DNA of 64,000 nucleotides from Taeniopygia guttata (taxonomy: Eukaryota; Chordata; Aves; Passeriformes; Estrildidae): the NCBI RefSeq assembly GCF_048771995.1, contig NC_133028.1, forward strand, positions 2,004,501 to 2,068,500, written 5' to 3'. The position numbers and the translations under genes are program-made. Each line of letters starts with the position of its first letter. The first letter of the stretch is position 1. Below, one piece after another: positions 11,424-23,600 of this stretch. The notes beneath the pieces are model-generated. The model made no database searches. It worked only from the letters and a program-made list of their open reading frames with translations, and was not told the origin of the DNA.

Positions 11424-14400
11424 TCACACCCGGGACTGGGGGGGCCCCGGGCTGCTGCTGCCACTGCTGGAGGAGCTGGAGTGGGGAGGTTTTGGGGGGC
11501 CCCCCCGACCTTTTAGGGTGCTGAGCCGGGCGTCCAGGGATAAAGTTCGGGGGCGACCCCTCCGAGGGGGGCTGGGGCTGCGCAGGGGGGGCCCCTCAAA
11601 CAGTGACACCCACGGGGGGGGCCCCGGGGCGCGGGGAGCCCCCCGGTGCCGTGCCAGGATGTCGGTGACCGCCGCGATGTCATCCGAGGGGTCAATAGCT
11701 GTGGGGAAACGGGGGGGTCACCGTGGGGGAGCCCCAAACCCCCCCATGGACCCCCAGCTGCTGCACAGTGGGGTGGGGGGTGTGAAAGACCCCCATACAC
11801 ACAACCCCCTAACCCCCCGTGGGTTCCCCTCGCAGGATATGGGGGTCGCTTCGCTGCCCCCCACCAATCCTCATGGATATTCTGGGGGTGCTGTGGCAGT
11901 GGTGGGGGGTCTCTGGGGGTCCCCCCGTGTGCCCCCCATCACCTGTCGCTGTAGTAGGAGCTGAGCAGAGCGCGGATCTCGGCTGAGACGTTCTCCTGCA
12001 GCAGGAGCCCCTCGCCTGGGGGGTTCCCAGGGGGGCCCGGCGGGGCTGGGGGGTGCGGGAGGGGATTGGGGGGCGCAGAGAGGCAGGAGAGAAATGGGGG
12101 GACAGAAAGGGGGGACAGCAGAGTTAGGGAGCGAGCAGAGAGCAGAGAGGGGGAGACAGAGCAGAGCCCCCCCAAAAGAACCCCCCAAAACACCACTCAC
12201 CGGTCTGGTGGTACAGAGAGCCCTGAGGGGGCAGCGGGGCCGGGGGGCGGCGCGGGGGCGGCTCCTCGATCCGCATCAGCTCCTCACAGCACTGCTTCCA
12301 CTGCGCTGGGGGCACAGCGGGCATGGGCACGGGGACCCCAAAATCCCAGGATGGGCACAGCGGGCATGGGCACAGGGTCCCCCAAATCTGGGATGGGCAC
12401 AGGGACCCCCAAATCCGGGATGGGCACAGGGGGCATGGGCACAGGGCCCCCGAATCCGGGATGGGCACAGCGGGCATGGGCACAGGGACCCCCAAATCCC
12501 GGGATGGGCACAACAGGGATGGGCAGAGAGCCCCCCAAAATCCCGGGATGGGGACAGTGGGGGGATGTGGCGCAGAGCGCCCCCGAAATCCCGGATTGGG
12601 CACAGCGGGGATGGGCACAGGGACCCCCGAAATCCCGGGATGGGGACAATGGGGGGTGAAGGGCATTCCCACAGGGATTTTGGGCACTCCCACAGGGATT
12701 TTGGGCACTCCCACAGGGATTTTGGGCATTCCCACAGGGATTTTGGGCACTCCCACAGGGATTTTGGGCACTCCCCCAGGGGTGAAGGGCATTCCCACAG
12801 GGATGAAGGGCATTCCCACAGGGATTTTGGGCACTCCCACAGGGATTTTGGGCATTCCCACAGGGATTTTGGGCATTCCCACAGGGATTTTGGGCACTCC
12901 CACAGGGATTTTGGGCACTTTCACAGGGATTTTGGGCATTCCCACAGGGATTTTGGCCCTCCCACAGGGATTTTGGGCACTCCCACAGGGATTTTGGGCA
13001 CTCCCACAGGGATTTTGGGCATTCCCCCAGGGACTTTGGGCACTCCCACAGGGATTTTGGCCCCTCCCCAGGTCGGGGGGTCCCCGGGGGCTCACCCAGG
13101 TCGCAGAGGTGCTGCCCGAAGGCTCGCAGCCAGCGCTGGGCCTCGGCCGCGCTCTCGGCCAGCAGCGCGTGGGTCACCTCCTCCCCGCCCAGCCGGTTGG
13201 TGACCGCCACCCCGGGGGGCTGCCCGCGGGCATCCAGCGCCCGCACCCGCGTGTCCTGCGGCACCGTGGGGCTGGGAGCGCAGCCGGGACCCACAGAGAC
13301 CAGAGCCCACAGACCCCATAGACCCCATAGAGCCCAGAGACCCACAGAGCCCAGAGCCCACAGACCCCATAGACCCCATAGAGCCCAGAGACCCACAGAG
13401 CCCAGAGCCCAGAGACCCCACAGACCCCATAGAGCCCACGGAGCCCAGAGCCCAGAGACCCCATAGAGCCCAGAGCCCAGAGACACAGACACCCCACAGA
13501 CCCCACAGAGCCCAGAGACCCACAGACCCCATAGACCCCACAGAGCCCAGAGATCCACAGCCCCACAGAGCCCAGAGACCCACAGAGCCCAGAGACCCCA
13601 TAGACCCACAGACCCCATAGAGCCCAGAGACCCCACAGCCCCACAGAGCCACAGAACCCACAGCCCCACAGAGCCCACAGAGCCCAGAGCCCACAGACCC
13701 ACAGCCCCACAGACCCCATAGAGCCCACAGCCCCACAGACCCAGAGAGACACAGAGCCCAGAGACCCCACAGAGCCCAGAGACCCACAGAGCCCACAGAG
13801 CCCACAGAGCCCAGAGACCCACAGAGCCCAGAGACCCAGACACCCCACAGAGCCCAGAGACCCCACAGAGCCCAGAGCCCACAGACCCACAGCCCCACAG
13901 ACCCCATAGAGCCCACAGCCCCACAGACCCCACAGACCCCACAGACACCACAGAGCCCACAGACCCCACAGACCCCACAGACCCCACAGACCTCAGAACA
14001 CCCCATAGACCCAAGAGCTCCTCATAGACCCCAGAACATCGCATACACCCCACAGACCCCATAGAACCCAGGATGCCCCATAGACCCCAGAACCCCCCAC
14101 AAACCTCAAACCACCCCGAGTCCCCCACTGTCCCCCTTTCTCCCAGCACCCACCAGGCCCCCATGTCCCCTCCATCCCCCATAACCCCCATAACCCCCCA
14201 GTGTCCCCCGTGTCCCCGTACCTTGGTGACAGCGATGGTGAGGGTGGGCTCCTGCCCTGCCTCGGCCTCGCCAGCGCTGCCGTAGCAGAGCAGCCCAGGG
14301 CCCCTCAGGACGCAGAACAGGGGGGTCCCGCTCGGCCCCTCAGCCCCTGGAGCCTGTCCCGAGACCCCCGGAGCCATCAGCACCCATGGGTGACACCACA

Positions 14401-14600
14401 GCACCGGCGTGTCCCCCCCATTTCTCCACCCACTCCATTATCTGTGTCCCCATCTCCATCCTTGTCCATCCCCAACGCTGTCCTTGTTCCTGTCCTTCCC
14501 CCTGTGCCTGTTCCCATCCCCATCCTGCCCCCATTCCTGTCCCTGTCCCACCCTTGTCCTCATCCCCATTCCCATTCCCATCCCTGTCCCTGTCCCTGTT

Positions 14601-14650
<50 letters not shown>

Positions 14651-17600
14651 GTCTCCATGTCCATCCCTGTCCCATCCCCTTCTCACCCCTTTCTCCACCC
14701 CAATCCCATCCCTCATCCCATCCCACCCTCACATCCCAATCCTATATCCCGATCCCCCCTCACCAGTGGCTGCAGGGTCTCTGTTCCCACAGGGATGTTC
14801 ATCCAGCCCATCCCTCTATCCCACACCTTTCCCCTTCCCAATCCCATTTCCTCTATCCCATTCCCTCACCTGCAGCCCCATTGTCCCTGTCACTGGGGGG
14901 TGTTAATACATCCGGTTCCCCTATATCCTATTTCTATATCCCATCCCTATATCCCATCACTATATCCCGTTCTCTATCCCATTTCCCTATGTCCCATCCT
15001 TACATCCCATCCCTATGTCCCATTTCCTTATAAACCATTTCCCTATATCCCATTCCTCTATCCCATTTCCCTATATCCCATTTTTCTATCTCATTTCCCT
15101 ATACCCCATTTCCCTATATCCCACTTCCCCATATCCCATTTCCCTATATCCCATTTCTCTATCCCACCCCTATATCCCATTTCCCTATATCCCATCTCCA
15201 TATCCCATTTCCCTATATCCCACCCCTATATCCCATTTCCCTATATCACATTTCTATATCCCATTTCCCTATATCCCATTCTCTATCCCATTTCTATATC
15301 CCATTTCCCTATATCCCATCCCTATATCCCATTTCCCTATATCCTATTTCCCTGTATCCCATCCCCATATCCCATTTCCCTATATCCCATTTCCCTGTAT
15401 CCCATTCTCTATCCCATTTCTATATCCCATTTCCCTATATCCCATCCCTATATCCCATTTCTCTATCCCATTTCCCCATATCCCATTTCTCTATCAAATT
15501 TCTATATCCCACTTCCCTATATCCCACCCCTATATCCCATTTCCCCATATCCCATTTCCCTATATCCCATTTCTTTATCCCATTTCCCCATATCCCATTT
15601 CCCATTATGCCATTTCTCTATCAAATTTCTATATCCCATTTCCCTGTATCCCATCCCCATATCCCATTTCCCTATATCCCATTTCCCTATCCCATTTCCC
15701 TATATCCCACCCCTATATCCCATTTCTCTATCCCATTTCCCTATATCCCATCCCTATATCCCATTTCCCTATATCCCATTTCTATATCCCATTTTCCCAT
15801 ATCCCATTTCCCCATATCCCATTTCCCTATATCCCATTCTCTATCCCATTTCCCTATATCCCATTTCCCTATCCCATTTCCCTATATCCCACCCCTATAT
15901 CCCATTTCCCCATATCCCATTTCCCTATATCCCATTTCTCTATCCAATTTCTATATCCCATCCCTATATCCCATTTCTCTATCCAATTTCTATATCCCAT
16001 TTCCCTATATCCCATTTCTCTATCCCATTTCCCTGTATCCCATCCCCATATCCCATTTCCCTATATCCCATTTCTCTATCCCATTTCCCTATATCCCATT
16101 TCCCCATATCCCATTTCCCTATATCCCATTTCCCTATATCCCTTTTCCCTATATCCCATTTCCCTATATCCCATTTCCCTATATCCCATATCCCATTTCC
16201 CTGTATCCCATCCTCTATCCCATTCCCTCACCTGCAGCCTCAGTGTCCCTTTCACCATGGCAGAGTCAATAAACCCCATTTCCCTATCCCACCCCGCTCT
16301 CCCTCTCCGGTGCCGTTCCCGGTGTCACTCCCGGTGCCCTCCCGGTGCGCTCCCGGTGCCCTCCCGGTGCGCTCCCGGTGTCCCTCCCGGTGCGCTCCCG
16401 GTGCCCTCCCGGTGAGCTCCCGGTGTCCCGCACCTGCAGCCGCAGTGTCCCGGTGGCCGCGGCGGTGTCCATGCAGCTCGGCCGGGCCGCCAGGCGGCAG
16501 CACATGCGGCCATAGAGGGGCACCCAGCCGGGGCTCTGCTCTGGGGGGACACAGGGGGACACAGGGGGACAGTGACCCCAAACACACCCAAAACACACCC
16601 AAACCCATCCTAAACCCACCCCAAACACACCCCAAACCCACCCCAAACCCACCCTAAACACACCCCAAACCCACCCCATACCCACCCCAAACCCACCCCA
16701 AATCCACCCCAAACCCACCCCAAACCCACCCTAAACCCACCCCAAACCCACCCCAAACCCACCCAGCCGGGGCTCTGCTCTGGGGGGACAGGGGGGACAG
16801 GGGGGGACAGTGACCCCAAACACACCCCAAATCCACCCCAAACACACCCAGCGGGGCTCTGCTCTGGGGGGACACGGGGGGACAGGGGGGACACTGACCC
16901 CAAACACACCCTAAACCCACCCAAACCCACCCTAAACCCACCCCAAACCCACCCCAAACCCACCCAGCAGGGGCTCTGCTCTGGGGGGACACGGGGGGAC
17001 AGGGGGGCACAGTGACCCCAAACCCACCCCAAATCCACCCCAAACCCACCCTAAACCCACCCCAAACCCACCCAAACCCACCCCAAACCCACCCAGCTCG
17101 GGCTCTGCTCTGGGTGGGGGGACACTGACCCCAAACCCACCCCAAACCCACCCCAAACCCACCCCATACCCACCTATACCCACCCTAAACCCGCCCCAAA
17201 CCCACCCAGCCAGGCTTTGCTCTGGGGGGACACGGGGGGACATGGGGGGACACTGACCCCAAACACACCCAAACCCACCCCGAACCCACCCTAAACCCAC
17301 CCTAAACCCACCCCAAACCCACCCTAAACCCGCCCCAAACCCACCCCAAACCCACCCAGCCGGGGCTCTGCTCTGGGGGGACACGGGGGGACACGGGGGG
17401 ACACTGACCCTAAACCCACCCCAAACCCACCTGGCAGGGGCTCTGCTCTAGGGGGGACATTGAGGGACAGTGACCCCAAACCCACCCAGCAGGGGCTCTG
17501 CTCTAGGGAGGACATTGAGGGACCCCCATACCACCCTGACCCCAAAATGCCGCAGATGGGAGCAGCCCCATTGCCCGAGTTACGGGGTGCCACGGGGTGC

Positions 17601-20600
17601 TCTGTGGAGTTTTGGGGTGTTACAGGTTGTTATAGGGTGCCACAGGAGTTATAGGGTGCCACAGTGTGTTATAGGGTGTCACGGGGTGTTTAGGGGTGCT
17701 ACAGGGTGTTACAGGGTGCCACAGCGTGTTATAGGGTGCACGGGGTGTTTAGGTGTCCCACAGGGTGATTTGTGGTGTTATGGGGTGTTATAGGGTGCCA
17801 CGGGGTGTTTAGAGGTGTTACAGGGTGTTGTAGGGTGCCTTGGGCTGTTATAGGGTGTTATGGGTTGTTTAGGGGTGCCACGGGGTGTTTAGGGGTGCCA
17901 CGGGGTGTTTAGGGGTGTTACAGGATGTTTAGGGGTGCCATAGGGTGCTATAGGGTCCCCCGGGGTGTTCTGGGGTCCCCCGGGGAGTTCTGGGGTCCCA
18001 CTGACCGTCGGCGGCGATGACGAGGTCGTGGGTGCGGAAGCCGTCGTGCACCTGCGCCAGGGACAGCGCGGCGTGTGCCAGCAGCTGGAACCGGGGACAC
18101 CTGGGGACACCAGGGACAGGGGACATCGGGGGTCACAGGGACACCAGGGGACAGGGGGACATTGGGGGACAGGGGGACACTGGGGGACAGGGTGACATCA
18201 GGGGGTCAGGGGACATTGGGTGTCACAGGGACACCAGGGGGTCAGGGGGATAGGGGAACATCAGGGGGTCAGGGGACATTGGGGGTCAGGGGGACATTGG
18301 GGGTCAGGGGGACATTGGGGGACAGGGGGACATCAGGGTGTCAGGGGGACATTGGGGGTCACAGGGACACTGGGGGACAGGGGACATTGGGGGTCAGGGG
18401 GACATTGGGGGTCACAGGGACACCGGGGGACAGGGGACATTGGGGGACAAGGGGACATCGGGGGGGTCAGGGGGACACCAGGGGACAGGGGGACATTGGG
18501 GGTCACAGGGAGATTGGGGGGTCAGGGGACACTGGGGATCAGGGGGACATTGAGGGTCAGGGGGATATTGGGGGTCAGGGCAGGCACAGGGACACCGGGG
18601 GACAGGGGACATTGGGGGTCACAGGGACACCGGGGGTCAGGGGAACATAAAAGGTCAGGGGGACATTGGGGGGGTCACAGGGACACCGGGGGTCAGGGGA
18701 CATTGGGGGTCACAGGGACATTGGGGGTCAGGGGGACATTGAGGGGGTCACAGGGAGTTTGGGGGACAGGGGACATCGGGGGGTCACACGGACACCAGGG
18801 GTCAGGGGGACATTGGGGGACAGGGTGACATTGGGGGACAGGGTGACATCAGGAGATCAGGGGGACACCGTGGGGGATTTGGGGGTGCCAAGGAGGATGG
18901 GGGGGTCTGGGGGCACAGAGGGGGGGACATGTGACACACAGGGCAACACACAGGGGGACATGTGACACACATGTGACACACAGAGGGATATGTGACACTC
19001 ACGGCACGCCGGGCGGCGGCAGCAGCAGTGCCCCGGTGCTCCCGGTGCCCGGGGGGCTGCCGGGCCCCCCGTCCATGGCCGCCCGTGCCCGGCGGCCCGA
19101 GGAGCGGCCCAGGGAGGTGCTGAGACGTGTCGCCAACTTTTTGGGGGTGCTGCCCTGCGCCCCCCCGGCCGGCAGCCCCGCGCTGTACAGCTCCACCTTC
19201 AGCTCGAAATCGGGGCCCGCCTCCGAGCTGGGGGGGCACGGCGGGGTCGGTGCCACCCCACGGCAAGGGGGGACACGGCAAGGGGCACAGTGGGGCAGGG
19301 GTCACCCCCAGGGGTGGGCAGGGGTCACCCCCAGATGGGGAATGAGGGCCCCAGACTGGGATCAGGGGTCCCCTGGATGGGGACAGGACTGGGCAGGGGT
19401 CCCCAAGTCAGGGTGGGTGGTGGCAGGGGTCCCATGGTGGGGGGCACTGGGACTGGGGGGGGGTGTGGGGGTGATCAGGGGTCCCATGGGTGGGATCAGA
19501 GGTCCCATGGGGGTGTATTGGGGTACTCAGGGGTCCCATAGCGGGGTGCCAGGGTCCCAAGGAAGGGGGTGGGTGGTGTTTGGGGGTCCCATGGGAGGGA
19601 TCAGGGGTCCCATAGGGGTGTACTGGGGTGCTCAGGGGTCCCATGGGGGTGCTCAGGGGTCCCACAGAGAGGCTCAGGGGTGCCATGGGGTGGATATGGG
19701 GGTGTCAAGGGGGTGTCAAGGGTCCCATAGGGGGGTGCCAGGGTCCCGGGGAGAGATGTGGGGGTGTTGGGGGTCCCATGGGAGGGATCAGGGGTCTTAT
19801 GGGGGCCTACTGGGGTGCTCAGGGGTCCCATAGAGAGGCTCAGGGTCCCATGGGAGGGATCAGGGGTCCCATGGGGGCGTATTGGGGTGCTCAGGGGTCC
19901 CATAGCGGGGTGCCAGGGTCCCAGGGAAGGGGGTGGGGGGTGTTTGGGGGTCCCATGGGAGGGATCAGGGGTCCCATAGGGGTGTACTGGGGTGCTCAGG
20001 GGTCCCACAGAGAGGCTCAGGGGTGCCATGGGGTGGATATGGGGGTGTCAAGGGTCCCATAGTGGGGTGACAAAGTCCCAGGGAGGGGTCTGGGGGTGCT
20101 CAGGGGTCCCACAGGGAGGCTCAGGGGTGCCATGGGGTGGATATGGGGGTGTCAAGGGGGGTGCCAGGGTCCCATAGGGGGGTGCCAGGGTCCTGGGGAA
20201 GGGGGTGGGGGTGTTGGGGGTCCCATGGAAGGGATCAGGGCATATCGGGGTGCTCAGGGGTCCCACAGAGAAGCTCAGGGTCCTATGGGAGGGATCAGGG
20301 TTCCCATAGGGGCGTATTGGGGTGCTCAGGGGTGCCATGGGGTGGATATAGGGGTGTCAAGGGGGGTACCAGGGACGCAGGGAAGGGGGTGGGGATTTCG
20401 GGGGTCCCGTGCCCCCCCTCACAAGAGCACGGCGCCCTCGAAGCAGATGTCGGTGAGGGTCCTGTCCACCAGCACCGTGGGGGTGTCGTGGATCTCAGCC
20501 CCCACCTGCAGCAGCAGGAACACGGCACAGCGGTGCAGCTCTGGGTGGGGGGGGACAGCGGGGGTCACAGAGGGCACTGCAGGGAAAAGGGGGGACCCCA

Positions 20601-23600
20601 GCACCCCAACACTCACCCCCTTTATTCCTGAAGTACTCGGTGTCTTTCCACATCAGCGGGATGCGCAAATCTGAGGGGGGTGGGAGGGCAGGAGCGGGGT
20701 GAGACCCCCTGAGACACCCCCAGCCCCCCACCCAAATTGCAGATGGTGCTGTAGGGAGGGGGGGCAGGCAGAAAAGATGGGGTTCCCCCTCCCCAGAGCC
20801 CCACAGCCCCCCCATACCTGAGATGCAGACGGTGCCACGGCACGGCACCCGCTCAGCCCCGGGCCCGCCATCCGAGGGGCTGCGGGGGGACGGGAGGGGT
20901 TCAGCAGAGCTCCCCCGACATTTTTGGGGTGCTCCCCCCCCCCCACCACGTTTGGGGTGTCCCCTGGCAACACACCCCCAGTGCGTGTTACTCTGGGTTT
21001 CCCCGTTCCACCCAAATTTTGGGGTGTCCCTCACTCCTGTAGCTCCCCCCCTCCACAAGGGTCTCTCATCCCACCCACAGGTTTTGGGGTGTCCCTCACT
21101 GCCGTGTCCCCCCAGGTTTTGGGGTATCCCTCACTGCCGTGTCCCCCATGTCCCCCCAGGTTTTGGGGTTTTTGGGGTGCCCCTCACTGTCCTGTCCCCC
21201 ATGTCCCCCCCAAGTATTGGGGTTTTCCCTCACTGCTGTATCCCCCATTTCCCCCCAGATTTTGGGGTGTCCCTCACTGCCGTATCCCCCAGATTTTGGG
21301 GTGTCCTTCCCTGCTATGTCCTCCATGTCCCTCCAGATTTTGGGGTTTTTGGGGTGTCCCTCACTGCCATGTCCCCCAGATTTTGGGGTGTCCCTCACTG
21401 CCTGTCCCCCAGATTTTGGGGTGTCCCTCAGCGCTGCAGACCCCCAGGATCCCTCATCCCATCTCCTGGCTTTTAGGGCTCCCCTCACTGCCGTGTCCCC
21501 CATGTCCCGCCAGGTTTTGGGGTTTTTGGGGTGTCCCTCACTGCCGTGTCCCCCCAGGTTTTGGGGTGCCCCTCACTGTCCTGTCCCCCATGTCCCCCCA
21601 AGTTTTGGGGTTTTCCCTTACTGCTGTATCCCCCATTTCCCCCAGATTTTGGGGTGTCCCTCACTGCCGTGTCCCTCAGATTTTGGGGTGTCTTTCCCTG
21701 CTATGTCCCCCATGTCCCTCCAGGTTTTGGGGTTTTTGGGGTGTCCCTCACTGCCGTATCCCCCCGGGTTTTGGAGTGTCCCTCACTGCCGTATCCCCCA
21801 GATTTCGGGGTGTCCCTCCATCCTGCAGACCCCCAGGATCCCTCATCCCATCTCCTGGCTTTTAGGGCTCCCCTCACTGCAGCGTACCCCATGTCCCCCC
21901 AGCTTTTGGGGTGTCCCTCACTGCCGTATCCCCCATATCCCCCCAGCTTTTGGGGTGACACCCCCCCTCACAGAACCCTCAAACCCCCTCCCTACATTTC
22001 GGGGACCCTCACCACCCTGTGGCCTTCTCCATTCCCCCTCCACCCTGGGCTGCTCCATAGGGTGCCCTCCCCACCTTGGGGCACCCCCAATTCCCTCTGT
22101 GATCATTTTTGGGGTTCACTCACCGCCGGGCCCCCCTCAGCCGGGCCTCCTGGCGCCGCTGCAGCTCTCCCCCGGCCGCGACCACCCTGGCATCGCACAG
22201 CACCAGGGTCTTGGTGGTCTCCAGGGCCTGCTCGGGCCGGCTGCAGGCCGGGAGCAGCCGCCGGGCGCCCTCACGTACCCGCAGGGCCCGTTCCAGGGCC
22301 CGCTGCAGCTCCGGCTCCTGGGAATGACAGATTTGGGGGGTCAGGGGGTCCCCAAAACCCCTCTGCACCCTCAGGGCCTGGTCCAGGGCCCGCTGCAGCT
22401 CTGGTTCCTGGGAATGACAGATTTAGGGGGTCAGGGGGTCCCCAAAATCCCTCTGCACCCGCAGGGCCTGCTCCAGAGCCTGCTGCAGGTCTGAGTCCTG
22501 GCAATGACACATTTGGGGGGTCAGGGGGACCCCAAAATCCCTCCTGCACCCGCAGGGCCCGCTCCAGGGCCCGCTGCAGCTCCAGCTCCTGGGAATGGGG
22601 ACATTTGGGGTCAGGGGGTCCCCAAAACCCCTCTGCACCCGCAGGGCCTGCTCCAGGGCCCGCTGCAGCTCCGGCTCCTGGGAATGGGGAAATTGGGGGG
22701 TCAGGGAGTCCCCAAAATCCCTGCCACACCCACAGGGCCCGTTCCAGGGCCCGCTGCAGCTCTGGTTCCTGGGAACGACAGATTTGGGGGGTCAGGGGGT
22801 CCCCAAAACCCCTCCCGCACCCACAGGGCCCAGTCCAGGGCCTGGTCCAGGGCCCGCTGCAGCTCTGGTTCCTGGGAATGACAGATTTGGGGGGTCAGGG
22901 GGACCCCAAAATCCCTGCCACAACCACAGGGCCCATTCCAGGGCCTGCTGCAGCTCCGGCTCCTGGGAATGGGGACATTTGGGGGGTCAGGGGGTCCCCA
23001 AAACCCCCCTGCACCCGCAGGGCCCGCTCCAGGGCCTGCTGCAGCTCCAGCTCCTGTCAATGACATATTTGGGGGTTCAGGGGGTCCCCAAAACACCTCC
23101 TGCACCAATAGCACCCACACCAGCTCCGGCTACTGGGAATGGGACATTTGGGGGGTCAGGGGGTCCCCAAAATCCCTGCCACACCCGCAGGGCCCGCTCC
23201 AGGGCCCACTGCAGCTCCAGCTCCTGGCAATGACAGATTTGGGGGGTCAGGTGGTCCCCAAAATCCCTCTGCACCCTCAGGGCCCTCTCCAGGGCCCGCT
23301 GCAGGTCTGGCTCCTGGCAATGACACATTTCGGGGGTCAGGGGGTCCCCAAAATCCCTCTGCACCCTCAGGGCCTGCTCCAGGGCCTGCTGCAGGTCTGG
23401 GTCAGGGCAATGAGCACATTTGGGGGGTCAGGGGTTCCCCAAATACTTCCCGCACCAATAGCACCCACACCAGCTCTGGCTTCTGGCAACAGGGACATTT
23501 GGGGGGGTCAGGGGGTCCCCAAAATCCCTCTGCACCCACAGGGCCCGTTCCAGGGCCCGCTGCAGCTCCGGCTCCTGGGAACGGGAATATTGGGGGTCAG

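Noticed and set aside
12284-14404. 706-codon minus-strand frame rich in SVGLWALWG
   Set aside because: It contains real RTKN PH exons, but the bulk is intron satellite between proper donor and acceptor sites.
14201-16657. 818-codon plus-strand frame (PISLYPISHF repeats)
   Set aside because: Antisense to RTKN and made of the CCCATTTCCCTATAT array; no start context or splice signals.
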